A stretch of DNA of 64,000 bases, taken from positions 14,242,763-14,306,762 of the forward strand of contig JAPTYO010000007.1 of the NCBI GenBank assembly GCA_036873135.1, in the 5' to 3' direction. Positions 1-13,518 of the stretch are shown here, one piece after another (the stretch's first letter is position 1; each line of letters starts with the position of its first letter). The DNA is from Clarkia xantiana subsp. parviflora (taxonomy: Eukaryota; Streptophyta; Magnoliopsida; Myrtales; Onagraceae). The position numbers were made by a program, and so were the translations under genes. The notes under the pieces are model-generated. The model ran no database searches and was not told the origin of the DNA. It worked only from the letters and a program-made list of their open reading frames with translations.

Positions 1-453
1 GTGAGCTAGCCATTTATTAACTTAGGGAAACATGAGCTAACTATTTGTCCGAAAAGAAACGTGAGCTAGCAAGTTGTTCGCAGACCAATAGCAATTTTGA
101 TAAAATAGGAGCAATTTGACGAAAAACTCGCCATTGCATTTTCACTCGAAGCTTCCACATACAAAAGCAAACAAGATAATTCATGATATAAGAACAATGA
201 AACCAAGACTTTATTTAAGAAAGAGTTTGAATCATCTTACATTATCTCTAAACAAAAGAAACCATAACGAAAATCTGATTTGCATCTAGGAAGGAGAAAC
301 AAACACATCAAGAATTTCAGCATAAAGAGATACTTCCTGAATGAGAGCCAATCTCGAAGCATACAAACAATAGCTAAGGCAACCACCAGAGACAGAAATT
401 AGGAGCCACTCAAGTGATATGCCCAGTCTTCTCCAAAAAACCAGTTGCCCCAT

Positions 454-2035
454 CTATTCGGCCCTGGATTGGCCAGCTCGAGATGACAGAATGATGCCAA
501 CGATGAGTCCGTAGAGGGCCAGAGCTTCGGCAAAGATGAGAATGAGAATCATTCCTACGAAAAGCTTAGGCTGTTGTGCATTGGCCCTGTTAAAGATAAA
601 GTTGTCCATTAACATCTTATGTAACAGAAAAAGATGATTTGAACTTGCAATTACTTAACAATTTCAAAGAGAGCTACATTCATATGCAAAAGCATATGAC
701 ACCATTTATAATCAGCGATTAACTCAGACATTCCACACTTCAAATATCGATAAGCTAAGTATAGTTTTGGGTGTTGCTAGAACCTGTGAAATTTCCTGTG
801 AAATTTCTATAGAAAGTGATATAGAGTAAATCTTTAAAATGTGAAATTTCTTGTGAAATTTCAATAGAAAGTAAGAAAGAGAAAGTAAAGGAACAAATGT
901 ATTGGTGCTTGGTGGGTCCCTATATCACTTTCTATAGAAATTTCACAGGAAATTTCACAGGTTCTAGCAACACCCTACCCTCTTGTTTTTAATGCATGCT
1001 ATCATCCTTCCACAAGCTAAAAAATTTGTGCCCGGCTATCTTATAAGATACAGATCAAATACAAACCGGACAATCTAACCTATAGGGTCTCACATATATT
1101 AAAAGAAACAGATTTATTCATTACATTTGGTCTCCAAATAAACTGTGATTAAACATGAATTTTTTTTTGTAAAATATTAGGTTTTGAACTGGAGCTTAAT
1201 GGTACTTGTTCACACAAGCATGACTTTAAGAGTAATGGGCAAGACAAAGTAGCCATCTAATTATGAACTTTCAGTTAAAATTTGGGAAGAGGATGCACAA
1301 GATCAATGATATTCAACTACATTAGCGATTAATGGGCTCACATAGACATGAAAAAAGACCAGAACTGAAACTTAAAAGGGACCAATATACATTCTTCACA
1401 TTTGATGTTTAATTAATTAACTAGTCATGTCTGATTTTTTAAAATTGCAAAGCGTAGGTAGAATAATAAAGCACTGGTGGAAATATAATCTATCAATCAT
1501 ATCAGAGGAACTTCAACAAAGATCTGAAGGAAGAATTAAATTGGAAATATAGCAATGGAATATATTATACCTGACACCAGCATCTCCAACAATTCCAATG
1601 GCCATTCCAGCAGAGAGGCCAGCGAGACCACAAGCAAGGCCAGAAGAGAGATGAGCATATCCATCGAAGAGGTAGTATGACTTAGCCTTAGGGTTGATTC
1701 CAGTACTGATGATGACAGCAATAATGAGACCGTATATACCCAACACACCAGCCATAACCACGGGAACAATCGATTTCATCACCAGCTCAGGCCTCATGAC
1801 TCCCATCGACGCCACACCAACACCGCTCTTGGCGGTTCCATATGCAGCTCCCATACCTGCACAACACCACAATTGAACATCAGATCCGAATCTAGAAAAT
1901 CCTCAGATCCAGAAATGAATCAGAATCTACGTAAACAACTTCAGATCGTCGCTTACAAGAGAAGACGAGCGCCGCAGCTGCGCCGAGGAAACCGAAGAAA
2001 GGAGCAGTCTCATCGCCGCTGAAGGTAGAAGACAT
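454..2035 (-). CDS. VHA-c: V-type proton ATPase 16-kDa proteolipid subunit c
   Basis: Membrane rotor subunit of the vacuolar H+-ATPase, which carries protons across the V0 sector at the tonoplast and Golgi/TGN. Three exons join in phase: 1957-2035, 1571-1856 and 454-586. They give 165 aa, the usual family length. The start [15 protein letters not shown] is typical. Four hydrophobic helices rich in Gly and Ala are visible, including [20 protein letters not shown] and [20 protein letters not shown]. The last helix has the proton-binding Glu in [20 protein letters not shown], and the protein ends SRAGQSRAE. Both introns have GT-AG ends. Intron 2 (587-1570) carries an inverted-repeat element at 769-975. 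The identity is near certain because the family is almost invariant in plants. Confidence 0.97.
769..975. mobile_element. MITE-like element with 55-bp perfect terminal inverted repeats
   Basis: Positions 769-823 and 921-975 are exact inverted copies (55 bp each) starting GGGTGTTGCTAGAACC. The middle (about 97 bp) holds degenerate repeats of the same GTGAAATTTC unit. It lies in intron 2 of VHA-c. I see no convincing target-site duplication, so the superfamily is not assigned. Confidence 0.8.
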
Positions 2036-3198
2036 CTTCGATCTGGATTAGAGAATGGTGTAGGAGGAGGAGAAGATCGGAGCTGCAGGGATCTGCTCTG
2101 AGATTTGTCTTCTACTCGACGATCCTTCCCGATGAGCTTCCTGATTTTGTGCGTCGCTGAATTATCACAGCCTTTAACTAAAACCAGAAGGTGACTGCGT
2201 AATTACGCTTTTAACCCCCTCGCTGTCCACGGATAGGAAAGGGCCATTTGTCCGTTCTGGGCCCATAATGGCAGCTTCGTCCTTTGTCCCCTTCCTCGTT
2301 ATAATGCTTGTCGAGTAAAATTACAAGTTTACCACTTCTTTATTGGGCCGAGCCTGCAACTTCAGGATTAGGCCTAAACTACATAATTATATGTTTTCTA
2401 GCCCAAAAACGATGATGATTTCCTTAACCGAAGGAACTTTAGTACGTCATCACATGATAATCAAAAGCTCGGTAAAAATTTCGGCCTAAAAAACTTGGTA
2501 ATTAGTGACCAAAAAGAAAAAAGCTCCGCAATTTTGCCTAAAAAATGTTCATATATCGCATTAATTTATCAAGGCATTTAATTGTATTTCAAATCAATCA
2601 TTTAAAAATAAACGTAATAGTTACCTTTTTATGACAGATATTAGGTACCTATTTGATTATTATGTTTGGAATGTCACTCACTTTTTTATTACATTGAATA
2701 TTAATAGTCAAAAGGTTGAAAATATATTCTTGGTGGTCTTCGTGTAGTCATTACATATATATATATATATATATATACCTTAAAAAAGAATTGAGCCCAG
2801 AGCAAAATTTACCGAGGTTAATTCTGATTTCTGAACGAAAGGTAAAGATTATAATGACTAATGAGGAATATAATATATTTTTATTCACGTGTCATTTTTT
2901 CCTTGCGTGAGCATATTTAACTGAAAAATAAACAGAAAGTTAACGAAATTGCTATTTAATAACATTCAGAAATGCAAATAACCATTCGTCAATAAAAAGA
3001 GCATTAAAAATGAGAATTCTCTATAGATATGAACAATCATCATTCATGCATAACATTACCGTTGGAGAAGAATTGGTGATTTCTCCGTTAAAAAAAAAAC
3101 TAAGGTTTTTAAAACATCAAAACAAGCAGCCATACTAGAATACAAAACGACAGTGAGCAATGCCAACACTACAAGAAACAATATCGCGTTTCTTCCAG
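2036..3198. other. VHA-c promoter/leader side and AT-rich spacer
   Basis: This holds the 5' leader and promoter of VHA-c (minus strand) just beyond 2035, then AT-rich spacer. A (TA)n microsatellite lies at 2755-2777. No supportable gene is seen. Confidence 0.5.
2755..2777. repeat. (TA)n microsatellite
   Basis: Uninterrupted alternating A/T run of 23 bp. Confidence 0.9.
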
Positions 3199-3377
3199 GA
3201 GAAATTCTTGTATGGATCGGATTTAACATGTGGCGCTGACGTTTTACCCCATCAATAAATAAAATGGTGCGATGTGTCTTTGCCCACTCTCTCACTTGCA
3301 ACACGTCATGATTCCATTGGTTGAAGGAGTAAATTATCAGCGCCACATGGTAAATCTGATTCATACAAGAATTTCTC
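3199..3377. mobile_element. Mutator-type MITE, GAGAAATTC family, copy 1
   Basis: The element starts GAGAAATTC and ends GAATTTCTC. Long imperfect inverted arms run about 50 bp from each end; both contain CATGTGGCGCTGA or its complement. The flanks are TTCTTCCAG (3190-3198) and TTCTTCTAG (3378-3386), an 8/9 match that fits a 9-bp Mutator-type duplication. The short ORFs across it are spurious. Related copies lie at 22786 and 23014. Confidence 0.8.
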
Positions 3378-4773
3378 TTCTTCTAGAACAACTCAATTCG
3401 GAAACCACAACCATCTATCTAAAGAATAATATGCTGGGCTTTATATTGTATTGTGTACCATAGCCTCAATTAGTAACCAAAGAGCTAGCAAGTATTTACC
3501 TTATAAGAGAAAGTTAACCCAGAAAAAGGAGGTGAAACTTAAATTCGATAATGTGCAAGAGCTCCAGATCTTGACATAAGAAATATTCTGCATGGTGGAA
3601 CCAAACCAGTAAGTATTATTAGAACCAGTGTACATCTATCTAATAACACTAATTCAGATGTAATCTAAACATGAACCCAGCAGTACAGATGAACATACCT
3701 CATTCTCAACCCAAACAAGGTTTAGAAAGTGCAATAAACTCTTGATTCCTCTGAGCTGTTCAAGAAACTCCATAATTTTCAGTTAAGAACCCTCCTCATC
3801 AGTTTCAGATAAGCATATGCCTGAGCAATATGACATATCAATAGGGAGGCAACAGGGATCATACATCACAACTTACACAGGCCTTGCAAAGTGTTAAAAG
3901 ATAGAAAGTCAGTAACACGAACAAGAACATATAAATTTATAGCCGTGCTGTATTGTCAAAGCAATTGAACTGAGTATTAGGACAGTACCTGCAAAGATGA
4001 CACTTCTGATCACTCAATGAAAAACAATTGTCTTTTCCAAGTGGCTGAATCGACATTTCACAAATTCAGCAACAGAGGTATCAAATTTGACAAGAATGCT
4101 TCTTGGAAATCGAAACAACGGCATTTATAGAAGAATATCAATCAGATTCGACCGAAGGATATTATTTCTTCAGTATTGACAGAAGAACAGGAAGTTGACG
4201 AATTGCAAATGCTGGTCAGTTCAACTAAATGCAAAGAAGCAGCTCAGTACTTCAAAATGAACAGCTTAAAGATGTCTGTATTTCTTTTAATCACTGAAAA
4301 AATCCCTACTCTGTACGAACATGAGGGTCATAGCTTCCACCCTACTAAGTCATTTCCTACCGAAAAACAATAAAATCAGGGTTCTATATCTTTCACCCTT
4401 TGCAGTACACCTCGAGGCTCGAGGAAACTAGTAACTGTAAATACTACTGTAAATTTATGAGGTCATTCTAGAGCCATCCGGGGCCTGCAAATCTACATTA
4501 GCAATGATCAATGGCATTTAGTTAGCACGGCCTTGAGGCCAAAAGCTGGGTTTGAGCAGCATATGATCTTTCAGGCTGTCCTTCGGAGAGGTGCTTGGGA
4601 GGATTTTCTTCAAAGCTCTAGAATAAGTAGAGCTCAATTGAACGCATTCCATGACCTTTTCTGCCTATAGAAGTGAATTGGCACTTTGAGTCCAGAGAAG
4701 AACTCGAACAGATCTTCTGCACAGCAAGCCCAAAGAGTATCAGAAGCAAAACATTGACCCGTTCACGATATTG
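3378..4773. other. Spacer and 3' flank of LDL3
   Basis: Probably contains the 3' UTR of LDL3, whose stop is at 4774. The short ORFs have no recognisable similarity and no splice support. No gene is called. Confidence 0.4.
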
Positions 4774-7700
4774 TCAAGGTTTAGACTTTGTGGCCATGTG
4801 TCTCTCGATCAGCGTGTCTACAAAGGCTCGAATCTGCAAAAAGAATCACGGGTGTTATATTTTGCTCATCACACAAAGTTCAAGCATGAAAAGGTCTTTT
4901 ATTTTTTATAAGAAAAGCAGATTACACCACCGCGCTGCAGTTACTTCAATAAACTGAGCATCAGGGCATCATCGTGTCATCAGAGGGATCAGCATCAACC
5001 AGAGGCAAGCACCTCAAGAAAATCCCAATCATAATAAAGAGAAATCTTGATAATGGCAAGCTAACCTTATTCCGGCGCTTGTAATCAAGAAACTGTGAAA
5101 CAGCCATTGCCTTCTCCAAATCTGTAGCTTGTTCCATCACCTGAAAGTTCAGCAAAATCCAAATTCAGGAGGATAAATTTATTGATATAATGAGAATATA
5201 ATGCATCTTTGCATGTGAAGAAGAGAAGAGGCACATGGAGAACCTTAGTGGCAGTTTTCTTCATAATTGACTTATATCCATCACGGTCTATCTTTCTTGC
5301 TTTATAGAGGGGCATGAGCAATGATGCCACGTAGTCAACAACGGACTGTTTGATTCGGTCAGCACCTTTATGCTGACTGTCCTTTCCCTCTTTATTTTCT
5401 GTGACTTGTGAAACAGAGCTCTCATTTGCAAGTCTATCATGCTTCCAAGTTGAAGGTCTCGAATGTGTATTTGAATCCTCCTCATCGATTACATGCATCT
5501 GTTGATGGAAGAAATCAGATTCTGCTGCAGCAGCTTGAGACTGCCATCTTTCAATAGCGTGGTGATCTTTTCCACCCTCACTTCCAGCAGCATCAACCCA
5601 TGCTTTTGTAAATATGCTGCTATCTACTGCTGCACTTTCTCCAGAGTTCTCTCTGAAGTTACTATGGCTTGCAACTTCATTTGAGTGACTACGTTGCGAG
5701 AGGTTGTCAACTGACTTCTTTGAAGTGTTGTCAAGGTTAACACAGGCAGCAGAGAAATCAACAGACCAATCCCTTACTCTACAGTTCCTAGAATCTATTT
5801 CAGATAAGCAATCTTGTTTTCCTAGAACACCACCAGACCACTTCCTCCGGAGATCAAACTCCTCCATTTGAGAATATTGATCTCGCCTAGCGAATTTATG
5901 AAATGACGGTATTTTAGGTAACTGCGACATCATGCTAGACTTCGCTTCTGAAGATGCATATGCCTGCATAAATTGAAATACTTAATTCACCAAAAGTTTT
6001 GCAATTGCCTAATTCATGCAGAACAGATAATTATAACTGCAAAAAAAGTGTCACTAGTTTCAACATTTCAATCCCAAACCAAATAGAGCAAATGTTGGTG
6101 CCTGAAAAACCAAAGGATCCACCCTTTCGTAGGGAATCTATAACAAGTGAAAGAGGGAAACGAACCTCAGCAGCGGCAATCGCTGCAGCACGGGCTGCTT
6201 CTGCAGCTTCAAAGGCAGCCTTTTCTTCCTCAGACATGGCAATCTTCTCCGCGTCTTCCATTCTAGAATCTAACCTGCCAACAGAGCCTCGTGATCTTGA
6301 TGAATTGCTCTCTGATTTTGAATCATTTATCATCTTTGGTGGTCTGCTCTTTGTCTTCTTAGGATTTGTGCCAGAATGTGCATGGCTTCCAGAAGCAGAA
6401 TTATGTGGGTTTCCTTTAGAATCAGATGCACCGTGTAGCATTCGTGAAGGAATCTTTCCGGAATACGGCTCTTTACCAGATTTCTTCGATGAATCAATAG
6501 AATTAGGCTGCCGTAATAACTTTAGTCGCCCATTAGAGGCCTTTTCCTTACGGAAGACTTCAAGCCACACACTGACCAACTGACTTGCTATCGCGCGTAT
6601 GTCACGGCTAGTATGCACACAGACTTTCTCCTTAACAGTTTTCCCGATACCTATCAACAGAACAAACATACTAATGTCAATAGATAATCCTAGTTATTCA
6701 CCAAGAAAGGACATTAATGCTTACAAAGAGATATACAATACTTGTGGATGCAGAATACAAAGGAAGTGATATCCGGGGTAGGAAGCAAATATCACAAAAC
6801 CAACTACATATGCGGTTCCTGTGAAATGTTTTAGCTGTCCCGTCCCAAGCAAATTAATCTACCAAGATATAAGTACATATGTAGTTTCTTTAAGGTTTAC
6901 TCTTTTTGTTCCCTTTTAGTGAATGGGATGCTTTCAGATTATTTCTGATGCAGTTATCTTTTGGATGGACAGTGACAATACTTAGTGCGACTTGTCAATA
7001 TGCAACCCGAAAACGAACCCAAAATTAAGACCAAATTTACAGCAGACCCATATCATTCAACTTGCAGCAGAATCAGAAAAATCAACTATGTGTAAGAGCT
7101 TTATACCTGATGTTCGCACAGCTAATAGATCAGTAGAAATAAGAACCAGTAGACGAACACAGTGACGAAGAAGTTGGGTACCATCCTTCCCCAATGAATC
7201 CTAGTTTCCGATTAAAAAAAATTCTGTTAGTAACTAGAGAATGACAGGGAGAGAGTGAAGTCATGCAAGGGAATTTTTTTTTTTAAATCAGCAGTCAGAA
7301 ACAGAAAATCTGCGCAAGAGAGTACCAGGATCCAAGAGTTGAGCATACTAAGTCCCTCCTTGGTTCCAGCGAAAGACTTCAATGTCTCAACAGGAAGATT
7401 AAGAAGCGCTTTTGCCACGGATAATCGACCTGCTGTGGTTTTCGCAGTGAAAAATAAGTCCTGTAGTAAAGCTTCCTTGGACAGAATTCGGTCCCCTTCC
7501 AATGAATTCTTATACAAGTAATTAGAAAGTTCAACTGCATCAAGCCTCTTAGTAATGTCTCTTACTTCATCTCTTTCGCTGTCTGACTGCCTTTGTGCAA
7601 CCTCTAATGCCTCAATTTCTGCCTGGAGATCCTTCCCAGTGCTTAATAGGTCAATGATTCGAACTGCTTCCCTTAGCCCACTCATCATTGCACCACCAAC

Positions 7701-10700
7701 TGTGTCCGGGTGCTCCTTGCAGGTGGCTTCACCAGCAAAAAATAAGCAGTTCTCAACAGGCTTTCCTATAATATCGTAATCTTCACCAGATGCTCCAATA
7801 GCGACATATGTGTAGGCACCATAACTAAATGGATCCCTTCCCCAATCTGTTACGACCGAACCCACTGGATCAGGGACTGACTCCTCCCCAAAAAGCTTAC
7901 GCAGAACTAGTACAGCATGATTAACATGTTCGTGTGAGCTTTTGTCTTGGCCATCTATAGCTGCCTTACCAACAAGTAAGGCTATAAGGATAGGGGCTCC
8001 AACCGTTTTCTTGACATTCCAGAACATAAAGCACTGCCCTCGGTTATCAGTTTGCTCTGCAGTTGCCCCAAAATAATCCACAGAATCATCCCAGAAGGCT
8101 TCTGGAAATTCTAGAACTATTTTGTTGAGGACTCCAAAGCCAAGACGCTTAATAGAAGATTGCTTCCATTGAGGCAACGGTGGGAGAAACTTGATACTTT
8201 CTGCTTTCAAGCACCCAAGAGGTACTGTAATGAGAACAGCATCTCCCAGAAAATCACGACCATTTGATGTAGAAACTTTCACCCTGTAATCCTGGTCATC
8301 GGCCACTTCAGAGTCTCTGGTTCTATACGAAACATCTGTAACCACATGGTTTAAATGGATATCAATACCTTTCCCAAGAGACTCAACAACAGAACTAAAA
8401 CCCCCTTTAATCATACAATGAGCTCCTCCAAATCCTCCAAAAGCATCATCTTGATTCCAGTAAGGCAGGGATACTTCTTTGAGCAAAGCAGCACAACCAT
8501 ACTCCAGGTGTGCAAAATGCCAGTTCATGACTCTTCTCTCAAGAGGACTCAATACATCCTTTCTAAGTGAAGTATCATCTGTAACTCTAGTCTCAACCTT
8601 ACTTTTTGACTCAACAAAAGAATGCAACGCTTCTCCAATGTCATTTCCTCCTCGAGACATTCGCCGTCTCCTAAGTGCATATTCTAGACCATCTTCAAGT
8701 GACATTCTCATTGCTTGTTCACCATTTTGTGCAACTACCAAAACCATGTCATCAAGGAGGCTATTGTATTCTGCTTCCAGAGCTTCATCAAGATCAGCAG
8801 CAACTTTCTCACCCGTCACAACATCATAGAGGGGACAATCACTGTTCAAGAGAGTCATTTCAAGACCCAATTGAGCACAAACCAGGGCTGAAGGATCTGG
8901 CCTTCTCTCAGAGGTCATGTCAGCTTCAACCCCTGTAATTATGCTAGCCCCAAGATCCACAGGCACTGAAAGTGAGGAGTGATCAGTGTAGACACGGCCA
9001 CCTATCCTGCTTCTTGCCTCAAGAACTGTAACAGAAAAACCCTGACGCTGCAAATGCCGAGTAGCTGTTAAACCAGCAGGGCCAGCTCCAATGACTATTA
9101 CTTTCTTTCCACTGTCAATAGCATGTTTTTTATCAGAATTCTCCTCACGAAAGCATGGATTTCTACTTGTTAAGCCTGACTCATCCTTCAGCTCTAGAGT
9201 AGGTTCCTGTCTGCAGTCCCCAAGTTGATTAGCTAAATCCTCATGCATACTAATATCTGTATCAGCTTGTCTGTCCAACAAAATCAGATCGCTTAAGTCA
9301 TGTCCAACTTTACTAACAGCTAAGAAATTTGTACTGTCTGAACCCTTGGGCTGTTCCAACTTCCGTGCAATAGAAAAGGCTTTGCTTTCTGTGTCCTCTA
9401 ATTCATTTTCATCATAATTTATTATGGGCCTATTGTTGACTTCTATTACAGCAGAAGTCTTTTCCGAACCAGCAACTGGTATAGCAGGAGGTCTGCTTAA
9501 TGTGTGAGTACTTTGGTTTGCATTGGGGTCTACCTTTGGCTTGGTAGAAGCAATTCCAGTATTTATATAACCCTGTGCAAGCAAAATACAGAACATTCTT
9601 AAACTTCCAAAGAATAAAAACGCTTCAACTGTGAGATCTTTATACCAGGAAACTTTATGACAATACTCTCAGGTGTTAAGACAATCACTATGAGCAAAAA
9701 ACTAAATGTTTACTTTTGGGGATATAATCAATTAACGTTTAACTTCGTGACTTACATTATGGTCGAGAAACAAATATATCTCCCTAATCAAAGAAGCACG
9801 AGATGGCTCATCTTCAGAGGAAATATCTGCAACACCACAGTCTGAAATAGATAATATGTGGTTCATATCGTTGCTCCAGAGACTTAAGATCCAATTTCTG
9901 CAATGAAACAGGTAATAAATTTCAGTGTGAAGTCAACATCGGCAAGGTAAAATGCTCATATTTAAGCTTTGAGGATGCAGGAATCTCACTTCCATAATCC
10001 ATTACACAGCAGCAATAAAAAGTAACAGGTCCGAGCCAATATCAAAGAGAACTACTTCAAACTTACCATTCAAAATGCAAACAACTCATTCAGTTCCTAA
10101 AGGGTGGATAATGACCATCAAGAGGAGCACTCTAAATCTAAGAAACAATGATCTTAGCACAGAGGGATCCATTTGCATAGTCCGGGAAAAGTAGGGAAAG
10201 AAGCAATTGTCATTCATATGTGATAGCAAAAACTGCAAGTTGGTCAAGGCAGTGGAAATACTAATGCTGCTTCACCGCAGCAAAAAATGAAGAAACATGT
10301 AGAGTACTAAATGTTCCATGGGAAGTCTTATGGTTCTTTTGAAATTCTTTATTGGCTGAATTATTGCTGATGAATTATGAACACCAACATTGAAAAGTAA
10401 AGGGAAGTACAGCCCAAAAGCTTGATGTACTTCATCAAACAATGTAAATCCCCCTATTTGCAACGACTGCCAAAAGGTTTCATTCAGCTTCTAAGTACTC
10501 ACAACCCCGATTAAAAAAGATTTGCAGAAAATCAACATGCTGAAAAACAGAAGAGGTGTCCACTGTAGTAAACAGGAATCATCGCCACAGTAATTTAAGC
10601 ATGAATTGACAAAGTTAAAGCCAAAAGAATAAGAAAAAAACCTGCACTCCAGGTATTCTTGCAGTCCACCTTTACGCCTTAAGATCTCCTTGAATTTGAT

Positions 10701-12470
10701 CTTCTCAACTGGACCTGCTGCACGAGCTTTCAGTCCTACAGACACAGCAGCTGTTCCACCAATGGCAGAAACATCAACCTTCCCTCTACTTCTTTGAGGG
10801 CGATCACTATCAATAAGATGATGACTTTCAAGGAAACTATGCCCACTTATCAAAGTCTCCCATTCTGCATCCCCCTCATAAGCCATGTCTTCATGCCTGT
10901 GCTTCTTCGTTTTGCGGGGACGCTGTGCAGCTGATGGTTTTCTGTTCTTCTTGCTAGAATCAGGCAAAGACAATGTATCCTCAGATCCATTTCCATGATC
11001 ATCAGGATGGGTAGACATAGGAGAAGCTCCACTAGCTGTATCATCCACTGGGGGATATTCATGACCAGGAAACTGAGGCTTTCCTGTTGTGTCACTCGGT
11101 AATCGTTGGTCGTCTGCAAGCTTTGAAGAACCTTGACTAAGATAATATCCAACCTTTGATGATTCATTTCCCTCCGATTTCAAGATAAGACCCACATCAT
11201 TACTGCCTTCTGTGTTACCTACAGGATTATCAACTTCTTCCCCAATAGTTAAAATGGTAACATCAACTTTACGCTCACATGATATGTCAGTGAAATACTT
11301 CCTGGACTCAGCTTTCTCGGATGTAAGTTTATCCTCCTTCAACCTTTGGATGGACAAAGACCTGGGCAACTCCGCAATATCATGCACTAAACAGTTTGTG
11401 TTTCCTGACAAATGCCGAATCAACCCATCCTCCACCATTCCCGGTTCAACAATAGCATTTTGATCTTGATCTGACCTAATTTCATTGGCCGGGGTACCTG
11501 TAACTTCAATATCACCACGAGGGTCCACAGTATACTCTACATCCACAATATCCTTTGCACAACAGGTAGCATCGCCGGAGGCTCTATTTACAGCCTCATC
11601 ACATTCATTTGGAGCTGAGGAAGAGTAAACACGCGGATTCTCCTCATTCTGGTTCTCAGTAGCAACCGACTGAAGTCCTCCTGCAGCATCTGCAGAACTA
11701 AACTTCAGTCCAGAAAGGGGAGCTTGCTTTCCCCCTTTGAGTTTCAAACCAGGACTTTTCAGTGGCTTACTTACTGTAACACCTGCTTGTGCTTTCTTAA
11801 AAAACGACGAAAGTGAATCCTCCAAACAATCATCTCCATTACCATGAACCCCATCTATGGAGGCAAAGTCCCGGTCTTTAGGGTCTCTAGCAGGTTTTAT
11901 ATGCTCTGAATCATCATGAGGATCAGTGACCGCCTCAGTGTGTGTCTTCAGCTGACTAACTCTACGTCTTTTTTGTTTGCGATTGCTTTTATTCGCAACT
12001 ATCTCATCATTACAACGATCAATATCATCTCCACCCTTCTTCACAACTTTTTTGAGTAATTTCGAATCCACAGCCCCGTCAGCCAAACGCTCACTTACAG
12101 ATTGCTCTAATAGTGCCTTTGAAGCCAAAGGCTCATTACAACGATCAATATCAGTAACGCTCCTTATTCTTGAGAATCCAACTCCACCCTTCTTCGGACC
12201 CTTTAATTTCTTCCTGAAACTAGCTAGTGTATCCTCCATACACCCCAGATCATCATTATCCTTCACATCCACCACCTTCTCTTCAGCAACAGTCTCAGGT
12301 TTCTTGCCCTCTCCACCATGACCTTCCAACCCTAACTTTGCCTTCTTGTTTTTTCGGGGTTTAGTCAACTTCAACAAAACCCCAATGGGTTCATCGTCAT
12401 CAGAATCAAAACCAAGCTCAAATGCCTTCTCCCTCTTCTTCACCCCACAGCTTTCGTCCTGCCCATCCAT
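4774..12470 (-). CDS. LDL3: Lysine-specific histone demethylase 1 homolog 3 (LSD1-like 3)
   Basis: Predicted FAD-dependent nuclear demethylase; Arabidopsis LDL3 acts on H3K4me2. Eight in-phase exons: 10642-12470, 9756-9897, 7326-9572, 7107-7200, 6166-6650, 5244-5963, 5066-5140 and 4774-4833. They give about 1,883 aa. The start MDGQDESCGVKKREKAFELG leads into the acidic patch GFDSDDDEPIG, followed by about 600 mostly disordered residues. The SWIRM domain spans exons 1-3 (EYLECRNWILSLW, EDEPSRASLIREIYLFLD, GYINTGIAS). The amine oxidase domain begins near residue 814 with the dinucleotide motif VIVIGAGPAGLTATRHLQRQ, then EARSRIGGRVY, and ends near FFAGEATCKEHPDTVGGAMM. A long C-terminal extension (exons 4-8) includes an Ala/Glu-rich coiled segment and is typical of LDL3, not LDL1/LDL2. 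The Arabidopsis protein is about 1,630 aa, so this one is longer. All introns are GT-AG. Confidence 0.94.
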
Positions 12471-12522
12471 CCTAGCTAGCCCTAGAATTCTACAATTAAT
12501 CTACACACAACCCTAGACCTAG

Positions 12523-12675
12523 ATGGCAGGAAGTCTGAAGCTCACCGATAAATTGGTGAAGGCCATGAGAGAGTACCGCCGGCAAGCTCAACCTAGAGTT
12601 GAATCAGCAGAAGGGAACAAAGTAGAGGGGGGATTTGCTGTTGATGCCCTAATTGCGAGCAAGTCGGATCCTTGA
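12523..12675 (+). CDS. Small divergent ORF of unknown function (50 aa)
   Basis: The ATG lies 53 bp from the LDL3 start, on the opposite strand, and opens a 50-aa frame starting MAGSLKLTDKLVKAMREYRR. A second open stretch in another frame continues to 12869 (contains PSYADVCCEVEKKQTREITR). A one-base shift near 12670 would join the two. I do not recognise the protein. It could be a short gene sharing a bidirectional promoter with LDL3, a decayed gene, or leader sequence. Confidence 0.3.
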   Translation: MAGSLKLTDKLVKAMREYRRQAQPRVESAEGNKVEGGFAVDALIASKSDP

Positions 12676-12869
12676 AGGTTCAGGAACCTGCAGCCGGAGA
12701 AAATTGCAGAAATTTATCCACGAAAGGAGCAAGCACGTCGGAGCCGGAGAAGCAGGGAGTCGATGGTGAACCAAGCTATGCGGATGTTTGCTGCGAGGTG
12801 GAGAAGAAACAGACCCGTGAGATCACGCGCACCAAGAAGCGTGGGAGATCTATCTTCCTCGTTTTTTAA

Positions 12870-13518
12870 GTTTTGGGCTCAGAGCAGATCAGATCAGAGA
12901 AGAATCAATACTTCTTCTTTGAGCCCAGTAATAAAGACCGACCATTTCTTTTTCTTTTTCTGGTATTGACCCACTACATTTTTGTTTTTGCTAATCGACC
13001 ACTAATCCAGTAATCCTTCTACTATGAGTCCAGATCAAAAGAGGGGGAATTGAAACGAATGGTATTTTTGGGCTATATTTTGTAAATATATTTAATCTAA
13101 TTTAAAAAAATGTTATAATGATTGAGTATTTCGTTGATTAATTATGGGTTTCGGATTTAAATTTTAAAATGGAAAAATTATAAAGATCAGCAACAGCGCA
13201 CATTAATGCCCAACCTAAGACCGGAGATAATGAAGAATTCTCTATCGAATCGTGGATGGGCTAACAAAGAAAGAAAAGAAAGTTTGATTGTCGCTAATGT
13301 GAATATGTTGTTGGTTAATTTGGAACGAACGATGTATGCGCCTGAAGCTCCTCCTAATCCGAGCTGGGTAGCCAACAAAAGCATCAAAGACCACTAGGAG
13401 TTCTGGACAGCCCAATCACTAGGACGTAGAGTCCACCGGTAAAATGAGTTGTAAAATTGAACTACATGGGAAGAATGTGGCGATAGTGGTGCATTAAACA
13501 ATAGAGCGAGCAATGTTA
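12870..13518. other. Spacer with a GC-richer island
   Basis: Ordinary AT-rich DNA to about 13190. It is then visibly GC-richer to 13518 and holds short ORFs on both strands with no family I recognise. This may be captured or organelle-derived DNA, but no gene is called. Confidence 0.3.

Noticed and set aside
769..975. Stowaway or Tourist assignment for the VHA-c intron element
   Set aside because: No TA or TTA duplication at the borders and the tips do not match those families.
3056..3463. Overlapping ORFs of 63-102 codons on both strands
   Set aside because: They run through the inverted-repeat MITE at 3199-3377 and match no family.
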